This document shows positions 16,974 through 25,857 of a stretch of DNA of 64,000 nt, one piece after another. Position numbers and translations under genes: made by a program. How positions within the stretch are numbered: position 1 is the stretch's first letter; each line of letters begins with the position of its first letter. The notes under the pieces are model-generated. The model was not told the DNA's origin. It searched no databases and saw nothing but the letters and a program-made list of their open reading frames with translations. Source of the stretch: Arthrobacter sp. CAN_C5 (GTDB lineage Bacteria > Actinomycetota > Actinomycetes > Actinomycetales > Micrococcaceae); contig NZ_JAGGMZ010000001.1 in assembly GCF_017875735.1 (NCBI RefSeq), positions 1,054,001 to 1,118,000 on the forward strand, read 5' to 3'.

Positions 16974-18035
16974 ATGACTTTGAGTGCAGCACACCCCCTG
17001 GTAGATGGCCGGACTTCCTCCTCGCCTCTGATCTCGGCCTACCGCGGTCAGCGGCCCAGTCGTCGTCCGGTGTGGTTCATGCGCCAGGCCGGACGGTCCC
17101 TCCCGGAATACCGCAAGCTGCGGGAGGGGACAGCGATGCTCGACTCCTGCCTCGACCCGGCCATGGCCTCGGAGATCACTCTCCAGCCGGTCCGCCGGCA
17201 CGACACAGATGCGGCCATCTTTTTCTCCGACATCGTCATCCCGCTGAAGCTCGCCGGTGTCGACGTCGACATCGTCCCGGGGATCGGTCCCGTGCTCGGC
17301 GCCCCGATCCGCACTGCCGCCGACGTCGCGGCGCTTCCGGAGCTTACCGACGAGGCACTTGAACCAATCCGTCAGGCGGTCGCACTGACCGTCGCTGAAC
17401 TCGGCAGCACCCCCCTGATCGGGTTCGCCGGTGCGCCGTTCACCCTCGCCGCCTACATGGTCGAGGGCAAACCCTCCCGCGACCACCTGGGGCCGCGCAC
17501 CATGATGCACTCCGATCCCGAGACCTGGGGTGCGCTCACCCGCTGGGCTGCCGATGCGTCGGGCAAGTTCCTCCGGGCCCAGCTGGAAGCCGGCGCCAGC
17601 GCGGCGCAACTGTTCGACTCGTGGGCAGGGTCCCTCGGTCTGGCGGACTACCAGGCGCACGTCGCCCCGGCCTCCGGGCGTGCCCTCGAGTTCGTGAGGG
17701 GTCTCGGCGCACCCCTCATCCACTTCGGGACCGGTACCTCGGAGCTGCTGGTCGCCATGCGCGACGTCGGCGTGGACGTGGTGGGGGTGGACTACCGGCT
17801 ACCGCTCGACGAGGCCAACCGGCGCCTCGGCGGCACGGTTCCCCTGCAGGGCAACATCGACCCTGCACTCCTGACGGCGCCGTGGGAGGTGCTCGAAGCA
17901 CACGTTCTCGACGTCCTCAAGGCAGGGTCGGCTGCCCCGGGCCACGTGGTGAACCTCGGCCACGGGGTACCACCGGACACCGATCCCACCGTTCTGACGC
18001 GCATCGTCGAACTTATCCACTCGGTGGAACCGTAA
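16974..18035 (+). CDS. hemE: uroporphyrinogen III decarboxylase
   Basis: 353 residues. The signature PVWFMRQAGRSLPEYRKLRE is at ~33-52, followed by IFFSDIVIPLKLAGVDVDIV with the catalytic Asp, GFAGAPFTLAAYMVEG, FDSWAGSLG and NLGHGVPPDTDP near the end. It removes four acetate carboxyls from uroporphyrinogen III to give coproporphyrinogen III. It is the first gene of the long heme operon; hemY begins two bases after its stop. The ATG at 16974 is preceded by a weak -10 at leaderless spacing and no ribosome-binding site. Confidence 0.96.
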   Translation: MTLSAAHPLVDGRTSSSPLISAYRGQRPSRRPVWFMRQAGRSLPEYRKLREGTAMLDSCLDPAMASEITLQPVRRHDTDAAIFFSDIVIPLKLAGVDVDIVPGIGPVLGAPIRTAADVAALPELTDEALEPIRQAVALTVAELGSTPLIGFAGAPFTLAAYMVEGKPSRDHLGPRTMMHSDPETWGALTRWAADASGKFLRAQLEAGASAAQLFDSWAGSLGLADYQAHVAPASGRALEFVRGLGAPLIHFGTGTSELLVAMRDVGVDVVGVDYRLPLDEANRRLGGTVPLQGNIDPALLTAPWEVLEAHVLDVLKAGSAAPGHVVNLGHGVPPDTDPTVLTRIVELIHSVEP

Positions 18036-18037
18036 CC

Positions 18038-19549
18038 ATGCCGCACCGCACCACTGTTTCCCGCCAGCCGGCGGCCAGGACCGTCGTCGTGGTCGGTGGC
18101 GGAATGGCCGGGCTGGTCGCTGCCCGCGAGCTGGCGGAGCGGGGCCTGGACGTGACTGTCCTTGAGCGCTCGGCGGGTTTCGGCGGTTGCGTCGCTGACC
18201 ATGAGGTCGCCGGGCTGAGGCTGGACAGTGGTGCCGAGTCCTACTCCACCCGGTCGGAGACAGTCCCGGCGCTGGCGCGTGAGCTGGGACTCGGAGATCT
18301 GCTGGTCACGCCCAACCCGGTGGGCGCCTGGATTCAGTTCCCCGGGAAGGATCCGCAGCACAGCGCAATGCCGTTGCCCCGCAGCGGCATCCTGGGTATT
18401 CCCGCAGACGTGCTCGACCCGGACATCGTCAACGCTATTGGCCGCGCAGGAGCGCTGCGGGCATCCCTTGACCGGGTGCTGCCCCTCGGGAGCCTGTACA
18501 AGGACGACGGCGTCAGCCTCGGTGAGGTGGTGCGCGCCCGCATGGGAGTCGACGTCCTCGACCGCCTCGTTGCCCCAGTGGTCGGCGGAGTATTTTCGGC
18601 GGACCCCGACGACCTGGACGTCGATTCGGTGGCGCCGGGCCTCCGCAAGATGATGAAGAAACACGGGTCACTCGGCGCGGCAGTGGGTGCCATGCGTGCC
18701 GCTGCGCCAGCCGGATCAGCGGTTGGTGGACTGAGCGGAGGAATGGCCCAGCTCACCCGGGTGCTGACCGACGAATTACGGGCCGCCGGAGTCCACCTGC
18801 GCCCCGGGAGCGAGGTGCGCAGCATCGCCCGTTCCGGGATCGGCTGGACAATCACGACGAGCGTTTCCACCAGCACGGAATCCACCAGCACGAATCCCGC
18901 CAGTGCAGAAGTTTCCAGCACGGAATCCGACGCGGAGTCCACGGTGAAGGCCGACGCCGTCGTCATGGCAGTGGATGGGCCCGGCGCCGTCGACCTGCTG
19001 GGCGACGCGCTGCCGCGCCTCCTCGCCGACCGTCCCCGGGCCGTTCCCGGCGTTGCACTGGTGACCCTCGTGGTCGACGTCCCGGAACTCGACGCGCATC
19101 CCCGGGGGACGGGGGTCCTGGTGGCTGCCGGGGCCGAGGGCGTCAGCGCCAAAGCCCTCACCCACGCCACCGCCAAATGGCAGTGGCTGGCCGACCAGGC
19201 AGGGCCGGGCTCGCACGTGTTGCGACTGTCCTATGGCAGGGCCGGGCAGGTGGGGGAGGAAGTCGCCGACGACGACAGCCTGTACCGGCAGGCGCTCGCC
19301 GACGCGTCGGCCCTGCTCGAGACCCCGATTGCCGATGACGACGTGGTGGGGTGGAAGGTGGTCCGCTGGAACGGTGCCCTCCCGCACGCGTCGGTGGGAC
19401 ACCGGGACCTGGTGGCACGGGTTCGTGCCGCCGCCGCCGCCGAACGGAACCTGGAGATCACGGGTGCCTGGCTGGCGGGCACCGGCCTGGTCGCCGTCAT
19501 CGACGACGCACGGGTCCGGGCGACAGCGCTCGCCGACCGGCTCACCTAG
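18038..19549 (+). CDS. hemY: coproporphyrinogen III oxidase, coproporphyrin-dependent type (HemY/CgoX)
   Basis: 503 residues from ATG 18038; the open frame extends 139 codons upstream within hemE and is ignored. An FAD dinucleotide-binding fold is at the N-terminus (TVVVVGGGMAGLVAARELAERG), followed by GLRLDSGAESYSTRSE and PVVGGVFSADPDDLDV. The C-terminal FAD segment is ITGAWLAGTGLVAVIDDA. In Gram-positive bacteria this enzyme oxidises coproporphyrinogen III to coproporphyrin III rather than acting on protoporphyrinogen. Residues about 275-303 form a Ser/Thr/Glu-rich, repetitive insertion not expected in the family (see repeat entry). Position between hemE and hemQ fits the coproporphyrin pathway. 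Confidence 0.92.
   Translation: MPHRTTVSRQPAARTVVVVGGGMAGLVAARELAERGLDVTVLERSAGFGGCVADHEVAGLRLDSGAESYSTRSETVPALARELGLGDLLVTPNPVGAWIQFPGKDPQHSAMPLPRSGILGIPADVLDPDIVNAIGRAGALRASLDRVLPLGSLYKDDGVSLGEVVRARMGVDVLDRLVAPVVGGVFSADPDDLDVDSVAPGLRKMMKKHGSLGAAVGAMRAAAPAGSAVGGLSGGMAQLTRVLTDELRAAGVHLRPGSEVRSIARSGIGWTITTSVSTSTESTSTNPASAEVSSTESDAESTVKADAVVMAVDGPGAVDLLGDALPRLLADRPRAVPGVALVTLVVDVPELDAHPRGTGVLVAAGAEGVSAKALTHATAKWQWLADQAGPGSHVLRLSYGRAGQVGEEVADDDSLYRQALADASALLETPIADDDVVGWKVVRWNGALPHASVGHRDLVARVRAAAAAERNLEITGAWLAGTGLVAVIDDARVRATALADRLT
18861..18943 (+). repeat. Ser/Thr-rich degenerate repeat inside hemY
   Basis: Short units around ccagcacggaatcc recur at about 18870-18883 and 18915-18928, with a diverged unit between. 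They encode a low-complexity STST/SSTES stretch inside the FAD enzyme, between strands of the substrate-domain region. Confidence 0.7.
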
Positions 19550-19648
19550 CGGTCGGCAACGTGGCCGCATTGTGATGTTCGCGACTTTCTACGCGCAGTA
19601 GAACCTTTGAATTTCGGTTTGCTCATTGCGGCGGGGCAGACTAGTACC

Positions 19649-20365
19649 ATGAGTGAGCAAACCCGCACGGAGCACACGCAGAATTCCTCAACAGCCACCG
19701 ACGGCGACGCCGCGGTAGAGCAGTACTTCACCCTGTGGACGGTGTTCAAACGCAGCGCCGTCACGCAGCCCTCCGCCACCGGATCTCTCGATGAGGTAGT
19801 CGCCTCCCTCGACGCTGACGGTGTGACACTGCGCGGCTTCTATGACGTGTCAGCGATGCGTGAGGATGCCGACGTCATGGTCTGGCTCCACGGATCCAAG
19901 CCCGAAGCGCTGCAGGCAGCGGTCCGCAAGATCCGTCGGACCGCCGAGTTCGCAGCCGCCGAGATCGTCTGGTCGGCAATGGGAGTCCACCGGGCCGCCG
20001 AATTCTCCAAGAGCCACTCGCCGGCCTTTTCACGAGGCGTGGCGCCGGCCGAATGGGTCTGCGTCTACCCGTTTGTCCGCTCCTATGACTGGTACATCCT
20101 GCCATCGGAAGAACGCCGGGAAATGCTGTACGACCACGGCTTGAAGGGCCGCGACTACCCGCAGGTCCTGTCCAACACCGTCTCCTCGTTCGCCCTCGGC
20201 GACTGGGAGTGGATCCTGGCCCTTGAAGCACCCGAACTGGTTGACCTCGTTGACCTCATGCGCCACCTGCGTGAGACAGAGGCCAGACGCCATGTTCGTG
20301 ACGAGATTCCCTTTTATACCGGACGGCGGATTGATACCGCCGGGATTGCAGAGGTGCTCCTATGA
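19649..20365 (+). CDS. hemQ: coproheme decarboxylase HemQ (ChdC)
   Basis: 238 residues from ATG 19649; the frame is open 14 codons further upstream but homologues begin near here. Chlorite-dismutase-like family features are present: FTLWTVFKRS, ...YDVSAMREDADVMVWLHG, WVCVYPFVRSYDWYILP (with the conserved tyrosine region) and EERREMLYDHGLKGRDYP (with the proximal His). The enzyme decarboxylates two propionates of coproheme with H2O2 to give protoheme, the last step of the coproporphyrin route. A gap of 99 bp after hemY holds a possible CAGACT -10 at leaderless spacing (19637-19642), so it may have its own promoter. It overlaps hemH by 4 bp (ATGA). Confidence 0.93.
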   Translation: MSEQTRTEHTQNSSTATDGDAAVEQYFTLWTVFKRSAVTQPSATGSLDEVVASLDADGVTLRGFYDVSAMREDADVMVWLHGSKPEALQAAVRKIRRTAEFAAAEIVWSAMGVHRAAEFSKSHSPAFSRGVAPAEWVCVYPFVRSYDWYILPSEERREMLYDHGLKGRDYPQVLSNTVSSFALGDWEWILALEAPELVDLVDLMRHLRETEARRHVRDEIPFYTGRRIDTAGIAEVLL

Positions 20366-21576
20366 CCGCACAGGCATTTCACCCGCTCGACGGTGTTGAC
20401 GACAATGGCAGGATGGCGCCGAAGGACTACGACGCTATTGTGCTCGCCTCCTTCGGCGGACCCGAAGGCCAGGAAGATGTCATTCCGTTCCTCCGGAACG
20501 TGACCCGGGGCCGCGGTATCCCCGACGAACGGCTCGAAGAGGTCTCGCACCACTACCGTGCCAACGGCGGCATCAGCCCGATCAACGCGCAGAACCGTGC
20601 GCTGAAAGCGGCGATGGAGGCCGAACTGGCCAGCCGCGGGATCGACCTGCCGGTGTTCTGGGGCAACCGCAACTGGGCCCCGTTCATTGCTGACACGCTG
20701 CAGGAGGCGTACGACGCCGGCCACCGCCGCGTGCTGACCGTCACCACCAGCGCCTACTCCTGTTACTCCAGCTGCCGCCAGTACCGCGAGGACCTGGGGA
20801 TGGCCCTGGTGGAAACCGGCCTCGACGGGAAGCTCGAGGTGGACAAGGTCCGGCAGTACTTCGACCACCCCGGCTTCGTTGAGCCCTTCGTTGAAGGGGT
20901 GACCGATGGCCTGGCCGCGCTGCGCCGGAAGCTCGCCGACAGCGGGGAGGCTGATGCGCCAATCCACATCCTGTTCGCGACCCATTCGATTCCCACCGGT
21001 GACGCCGACGCCGCCGGCCCCCGGGTCAACGGCGAAGCCGACGGCGGCCCCGCCTATGCTGAGGGCGCCTACGTGGCCCAGCACCTGGCCACCGCGCAGG
21101 CGGTCCTGGACCGCATCCCGACGTCGGCCAACGTCGACTGGTCGCTGGTGTACCAGTCGCGCTCCGGAGCCCCCCATGTGCCGTGGCTTGAGCCGGACAT
21201 CAACGACGCCATCAAGGACCTCGCCGCTGCCGGCACCAAGGGCGTCGTGATCGTTCCTCTCGGGTTCGTCAGCGACCACATGGAAGTGAAGTGGGACCTC
21301 GACACGGAGGCCCTGGAGACCTGCGCCGATCTGGGCGTCCTCGCTGAGCGGGTGCCGACCCCGGGAACCCACGAGAAGTTCGTCGCCGGTCTGGTAGACC
21401 TGATCTGCGAACGGACCGTCGACAACAACATCACCGAACGGCCCGCCGCAACGAACCTGGGACCCTGGTTCGACGTGTGCCGGCCCAACTGCTGCGCCAA
21501 CCGCCGGGGGCCCAAGCCCACGGTGGCCGCCGCCGACTCGACGGTCGGTGTACCGGGGACGGTGCCGGGCGCGTGA
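20362..21576 (+). CDS. hemH: coproporphyrin ferrochelatase with actinobacterial Fe-S cysteines
   Basis: 404 residues. The start ATG overlaps the hemQ stop. Ferrochelatase motifs are LASFGGPEGQEDVIPFLRNV, SPINAQNRALKAAMEAEL, TTSAYSCYSSCRQYREDL and VIVPLGFVSDHMEVKWDLD with the catalytic Glu region, and His in FATHSIP. Cysteines in SCYSSC (~133-137) and the C-terminal CRPNCC (~373-378) match the [2Fe-2S] ligand pattern known for actinobacterial ferrochelatases. It inserts Fe2+ into coproporphyrin III. The middle (GDADAAGPRVNGEADGGPAYAEG) is a lineage-specific loop. hemC starts at a GTG overlapping its stop. Confidence 0.95.
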   Translation: MTAQAFHPLDGVDDNGRMAPKDYDAIVLASFGGPEGQEDVIPFLRNVTRGRGIPDERLEEVSHHYRANGGISPINAQNRALKAAMEAELASRGIDLPVFWGNRNWAPFIADTLQEAYDAGHRRVLTVTTSAYSCYSSCRQYREDLGMALVETGLDGKLEVDKVRQYFDHPGFVEPFVEGVTDGLAALRRKLADSGEADAPIHILFATHSIPTGDADAAGPRVNGEADGGPAYAEGAYVAQHLATAQAVLDRIPTSANVDWSLVYQSRSGAPHVPWLEPDINDAIKDLAAAGTKGVVIVPLGFVSDHMEVKWDLDTEALETCADLGVLAERVPTPGTHEKFVAGLVDLICERTVDNNITERPAATNLGPWFDVCRPNCCANRRGPKPTVAAADSTVGVPGTVPGA

Positions 21577-22526
21577 CCCAGCCGCTCCGGGTAGGCACCC
21601 GCGCCAGCGCGCTGGCGCTCACCCAGACCACCACGGTCGCCGAGCGGATCAGTGACCTGAGCGGGGCGCAGCACGAACTGGTCCGGATCCGCACCGAAGG
21701 GGACGTCCACAAGGGATCCCTCACCCAGATCGGCGGGACCGGGGTGTTCGTCGCCGCGCTCCGGGACGCGCTGCTCGCTGACCGCTGTGACCTTGCGGTG
21801 CACTCCCTGAAGGATCTGCCGACCACCCTTGCCGACGGGTTGACGGTAGCTGCCATTCCGGAACGCTCCGACACCCGGGACGCGCTGTGCGCCCGCGACG
21901 GACTGACCCTGGCCACCCTGCCCGACGGCGCCACCGTGGGAACCGGGTCGCCCCGCCGGGCTGCGCAGTTGCGGGCCGCCCGGCCGGGTCTGGACGTCAT
22001 CGACATCCGCGGCAACGTGGATACCCGGCTGGCCCGGGTGGCCGGGCTGAGCGAATCGGGACCCGGGGACCTGGACGCCGTGGTACTCGCAGCGGCCGGG
22101 CTGCTCCGACTCGGCCGCGATTCCCACATCACCGAACTCATCGACCCGGCCGTCATGTTGCCGGCTCCCGGCCAGGGTGCCCTGGCCGTCGAATGCCGGA
22201 CCGGCGACGCCGGGGATTCACCGTTCGCCGCGGCCCTGCACGACTACGACCACACCCGGACCCGGTTGGCGGTCACAGCAGAGCGGGCCGTCCTGCGCCG
22301 GCTCGAGGCGGGGTGCAGTGCCCCCATCGGGGCGCTCGCCACCGTCAACGACGGGGTCCTCGCCCTGCAGGCAGTGGTGTGCAGCCTCGACGGGACGAAA
22401 CTGCTCCGTCTGGCCCGCTCGGGACGGGACCTGTCCGTTGACGGCGCCGACGCGCTGGGTGTGGGGCTCGCCGAGGACCTGCTCGCTGCGGGCGCCGCCA
22501 CCATCGCGCCGTTGACCGCTCAATGA
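21573..22526 (+). CDS. hemC: hydroxymethylbilane synthase (porphobilinogen deaminase)
   Basis: 317 residues from GTG 21573, overlapping the hemH TGA (GTGA); the frame is open further upstream inside hemH and is ignored. Family motifs are RVGTRASALALTQT, DLAVHSLKDLPTTLADG with the catalytic Asp, TGSPRRAAQLRAARP, IRGNVDTRLARV and PAPGQGALAVECR. The dipyrromethane-cofactor Cys is in EAGCSAPIGALA (~residue 251). It polymerises four porphobilinogens into hydroxymethylbilane. It is slightly short but complete. The hemD start overlaps its stop by four bases. Confidence 0.95.
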   Translation: MTQPLRVGTRASALALTQTTTVAERISDLSGAQHELVRIRTEGDVHKGSLTQIGGTGVFVAALRDALLADRCDLAVHSLKDLPTTLADGLTVAAIPERSDTRDALCARDGLTLATLPDGATVGTGSPRRAAQLRAARPGLDVIDIRGNVDTRLARVAGLSESGPGDLDAVVLAAAGLLRLGRDSHITELIDPAVMLPAPGQGALAVECRTGDAGDSPFAAALHDYDHTRTRLAVTAERAVLRRLEAGCSAPIGALATVNDGVLALQAVVCSLDGTKLLRLARSGRDLSVDGADALGVGLAEDLLAAGAATIAPLTAQ

Positions 22527-23449
22527 TTCCAGCCCCGGCCTCCGGTGCGCTGCCGCTTGATGGTGTCAGCACTGTGTTGCTGCGCGGGGCAGACCAGGCA
22601 GGGCTGATTGTTGGGGAACTGACCTCCCGGGGGGCGACGGTGAAGCTGCTGCCGCTTATTGACTTCGAAATTCCCCAGGACACTGCACCGCTTGATGCCG
22701 CCCTGGGTAGCCTGCGCGAGGGCGGGTATCACTGGCTCATCGTGACGAGCAGCACCACGGTCCGCGCCCTGAAACAGCGCTCGGCCCACCTCGGTTTGGA
22801 TCTCCCCGGTGGGATTCCCCGTCACACCCGCATTGCGGCAGTCGGGGAGGCCACCGCCAGTGCCCTGGCAGCCGAAGGCTACCGGGTGGATCTGGTGCCC
22901 GGGCGGTCCGGCCAGGAAAGCTCGGCGTCCGGGCTGGCAGCCGCCCTGGGCATGCTGCCACCCATGGGCCGTGTCCTGCTCCCGCAGGCCGACCTCGCGG
23001 CTGACACCCTGGAGCGTTCACTCAGGGAACAGGGCTGGGATGTGCTCCGGGTCATTGCCTACCGAACGGTCGCTTACCCGGCGGTGGCTGCGCAGCGGCT
23101 GACCACCGAGATTTCGCTGGCCTCCGAACGGGGTGTGCCGCGACCAGCGTCGACCGAGACCGAGTTGGATCCGGCGGGTTTCTGGGCGGCCGTGGCCGAC
23201 GGCGCAGTCGACGCGGTGGTGTTCACCTCACCGAGCACCGTCCGCAGGTTGAGCGAGCAACGTCCCGGACCCAGCGGGAAGGATTTTCCGGCCGGGCTCG
23301 CCGCCGTCATGATCGGTGCCAGCACAGCTGCGGAAGCGGTGCGGTGGGGCATCCCCGTCGCTTCCGTGGCCGCCGAGCCGACCCCCGCGGGAATCGCCGA
23401 CGCCGTCGCCGTCGCCGTCGCGGGACCACTTCCAATCGTGACAGGCTAA
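22523..23449 (+). CDS. hemD: uroporphyrinogen III synthase
   Basis: 308 residues from ATG 22523 overlapping hemC. The two alpha/beta lobes of HemD are recognisable, each with its weakly conserved motif: HWLIVTSSTTVRALKQ in lobe 1 and DAVVFTSPSTVRRLSEQ in lobe 2. Between and after them lie RIAAVGEATASALAAEGYRVDLVP and AAVMIGASTAAEAVRWGIP. The enzyme closes hydroxymethylbilane with inversion of ring D. The family is poorly conserved, so gene order between hemC and hemB is part of the evidence. A ~20-residue insertion precedes the second motif. Confidence 0.92.
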   Translation: MIPAPASGALPLDGVSTVLLRGADQAGLIVGELTSRGATVKLLPLIDFEIPQDTAPLDAALGSLREGGYHWLIVTSSTTVRALKQRSAHLGLDLPGGIPRHTRIAAVGEATASALAAEGYRVDLVPGRSGQESSASGLAAALGMLPPMGRVLLPQADLAADTLERSLREQGWDVLRVIAYRTVAYPAVAAQRLTTEISLASERGVPRPASTETELDPAGFWAAVADGAVDAVVFTSPSTVRRLSEQRPGPSGKDFPAGLAAVMIGASTAAEAVRWGIPVASVAAEPTPAGIADAVAVAVAGPLPIVTG

Positions 23450-23470
23450 GTGCAAGAGAGAAGGAGCACC

Positions 23471-24457
23471 ATGAGTTTCCCCCAACACCGGCCCCGTCGG
23501 TTGCGGACCACGCCGGCGCTGCGCCGCCTGACCGCCGAGCACCGCCTCAGCCCCGCCGAGCTGGTGCTGCCAGCCTTTATCAGGGAGGGCCTGACCAGCC
23601 CCCACCCTATTTCGTCGATGCCCGGGGTGGTACAGCACACCACCGACTCCCTGAAGCGCGCCGCAGCGGAAGCTGTCGGGTTGGGCGTTGGCGGAATCAT
23701 GCTGTTCGGTGTTCCCGCGCACCGCGATGCGACCGGCAGCGCTGGCCTGGATCCGGAGGGCGTGCTGAACCGTGCGATCGCCGATGTCCGCGCCGAGGTG
23801 GGCGATGGTCTCGTGATCATGAGTGACGTGTGCCTGGATGAATTCACCGATCACGGGCACTGCGGTGTCCTGGCCGCTGACGGCACTGTCGACAACGACG
23901 CGACGCTCGCCGTCTACGCCGAGATGGCCGTCGCCCAGGCGGACGCCGGTGCCCACGTCTTGGGGCCGTCGGGGATGATGGACGGCCAGGTCGCGGTCAT
24001 CCGGCAGGCCCTCGAGGAGGCGGGACATCAGGAGACGGCCGTCCTGGCCTACGCCGCCAAATACGCTTCGGCGTTCTACGGCCCGTTCCGGGAAGCCGTG
24101 GACTCCCAGCTACAGGGCGACCGGCGCACCTACCAGATGGATGCCGCCAACCGCCGCGAGGCACTCCTCGAGGTCGAGTTGGACCTCGAAGAGGGTGCTG
24201 ACATGGTGATGGTCAAACCGGCCATGAGCTACCTCGACATCCTGGCCGACGTCGCTGCGCTCTCCCCGGTGCCGGTCGGGGCCTACCAGATCTCCGGCGA
24301 GTACGCCATGATCGAAGCCGCCGCAGCCAACGGGTGGATCGACCGCCGCCGGGCCATCGAAGAATCGGTCCTCGGCATCAAACGCGCCGGGGCAAACATC
24401 ATTTTGACCTACTGGGCCGCCGAACTTGCCGGCTGGCTGAAGGAGCAACACTCATGA
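23471..24457 (+). CDS. hemB: delta-aminolevulinic acid dehydratase (porphobilinogen synthase)
   Basis: 328 residues from ATG 23471, chosen because AAGGAG lies nine bases upstream; a frame start 21 bases earlier lacks this. Family motifs are [29 protein letters not shown] with Cys residues of the metal site, [20 protein letters not shown] with one active-site Lys, and [14 protein letters not shown] with the Schiff-base Lys. It condenses two 5-aminolevulinates to porphobilinogen. It comes 21 bp after hemD and overlaps hemL by four bases. Confidence 0.96.
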   Translation: MSFPQHRPRRLRTTPALRRLTAEHRLSPAELVLPAFIREGLTSPHPISSMPGVVQHTTDSLKRAAAEAVGLGVGGIMLFGVPAHRDATGSAGLDPEGVLNRAIADVRAEVGDGLVIMSDVCLDEFTDHGHCGVLAADGTVDNDATLAVYAEMAVAQADAGAHVLGPSGMMDGQVAVIRQALEEAGHQETAVLAYAAKYASAFYGPFREAVDSQLQGDRRTYQMDAANRREALLEVELDLEEGADMVMVKPAMSYLDILADVAALSPVPVGAYQISGEYAMIEAAAANGWIDRRRAIEESVLGIKRAGANIILTYWAAELAGWLKEQHS

Positions 24458-25779
24458 CCGTTTCAGAAGATCTCTTCGCCCGCGCGCAGACCCTCATGCC
24501 GGGTGGTGTGAACTCGCCGGTCAGGGCCTTCGGGTCCGTCGGCGGCACCCCCCGCTTCCTGGTCTCCGCGAAGGGCCCCCACGTGATCGACGCCGACGGC
24601 ACGGAATACGTCGACCTGGTCTGCTCGTGGGGGCCAGCGCTGCTCGGACACGGCCACCCGGCGGTGCTGGATGCGGTGCACCGCGCCGCCGACAACGGTC
24701 TATCCTTTGGAGCTTCGACCCCGGCCGAGGCTGACCTCGCGCAGCTGGTGCAGAATCGGGTGCCCGCCGTGGAACGGTTGCGGATGGTCTCCACCGGCAC
24801 CGAAGCCACCATGACCGCTGTCCGGCTGGCCCGCGGCTACACCGGACGCAACCTGATTGTGAAGTTCGCCGGGTGCTATCACGGTCACCTGGACTCGCTG
24901 CTGGCCGCCGCTGGGTCCGGCGTCGCCACCCTGGCGTTGCCCGGCTCGGCCGGGGTCACCGCGGCCACCGCAGCCGAGACACTGGTCCTGCCCTACAACG
25001 ACCTTGCCGCCGTTGAGGCCGCGTTCGCCGACCACGGGGATTCAATCGCCGCGGTCATCACCGAGGCAGCACCGGCCAACATGGGTGTCGTCACGCCCGG
25101 CCCCGGCTTCAATGCCGGCCTTGCCAGGATCACCGCAGCGCATGGCGCGCTGCTCATTGTCGACGAGGTTCTCACCGGATTCCGGGTGGGCCCGGGTGGG
25201 TACTGGGGCCTCACCGGTGGCGCGGCCGACACCGCCGAGGCCTGGACCCCCGACCTGCTGACCTTCGGAAAGGTGATCGGTGGCGGACTCCCCGCTGCGG
25301 CCCTTGGCGGCCGCGAAGAGGTGATGAATCACCTTGCCCCGCTCGGCCCCGTCTACCAGGCTGGCACGCTGTCGGGCAACCCGCTGGCGATGGCCGCCGG
25401 AGTCGCCCAGCTGACCGCCGCGACGCCGGAGGTCTACCGGCACATCGACTCCGCGTCGCTGGCCCTGTCGACGGCACTGTCCACCGAACTGGACCGGGCC
25501 GGGGTAGACCACTCCATCCAGCGCGCCGGCAACCTGTTCAGCGTGGCCTTCGGTACGTCGTCGGGCGGTGTGCACAACTACGCTGACGCGCTGGCGCAGG
25601 AGGCCTACCGGTACGCTCCGTTCTTCCACTCAATGCTGGACTCCGGTGTCTACCTGCCGCCGTCGGTGTTCGAGGCCTGGTTCCTGTCCTCGGCGCACGA
25701 CGACGCCGCCCTGAACCGGATCTACGAGGCTCTGCCCGCCGCCGCGGCGGCCGCTGCGCGAGCGACGCCGGACAGCTGA
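24454..25779 (+). CDS. hemL: glutamate-1-semialdehyde 2,1-aminomutase
   Basis: 441 residues from ATG 24454, overlapping the hemB stop (ATGA). Motifs are [18 protein letters not shown] at the N-terminus, [67 protein letters not shown], and [18 protein letters not shown] carrying the PLP-binding Lys. With HemA it makes 5-aminolevulinate, so the window encodes every heme step after glutamyl-tRNA. It is the last gene of the operon; the bidirectional terminator follows at 25793. The C-terminal Ala run ([12 protein letters not shown]) is unremarkable. Confidence 0.96.
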   Translation: MTVSEDLFARAQTLMPGGVNSPVRAFGSVGGTPRFLVSAKGPHVIDADGTEYVDLVCSWGPALLGHGHPAVLDAVHRAADNGLSFGASTPAEADLAQLVQNRVPAVERLRMVSTGTEATMTAVRLARGYTGRNLIVKFAGCYHGHLDSLLAAAGSGVATLALPGSAGVTAATAAETLVLPYNDLAAVEAAFADHGDSIAAVITEAAPANMGVVTPGPGFNAGLARITAAHGALLIVDEVLTGFRVGPGGYWGLTGGAADTAEAWTPDLLTFGKVIGGGLPAAALGGREEVMNHLAPLGPVYQAGTLSGNPLAMAAGVAQLTAATPEVYRHIDSASLALSTALSTELDRAGVDHSIQRAGNLFSVAFGTSSGGVHNYADALAQEAYRYAPFFHSMLDSGVYLPPSVFEAWFLSSAHDDAALNRIYEALPAAAAAAARATPDS

Positions 25780-25792
25780 AGCTGACGCAGAC

Positions 25793-25846
25793 ACCAAAGA
25801 ACCCCGCACCGAGACGATGAGCGCTCTGGGTGCGGGGTTCTTTGGT
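25793..25846. terminator. bidirectional rho-independent-type terminator
   Basis: A perfect 18-bp stem (ACCAAAGAACCCCGCACC with its complement at 25829-25846) closes an 18-nt loop. It sits between the convergent hemL and metQ genes, so it can end both transcripts. The stem's own AAAGAA/TTCTTT ends stand in for a T-tract on either strand. Confidence 0.85.
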
Positions 25847-25857
25847 GAAGGCGCTGT

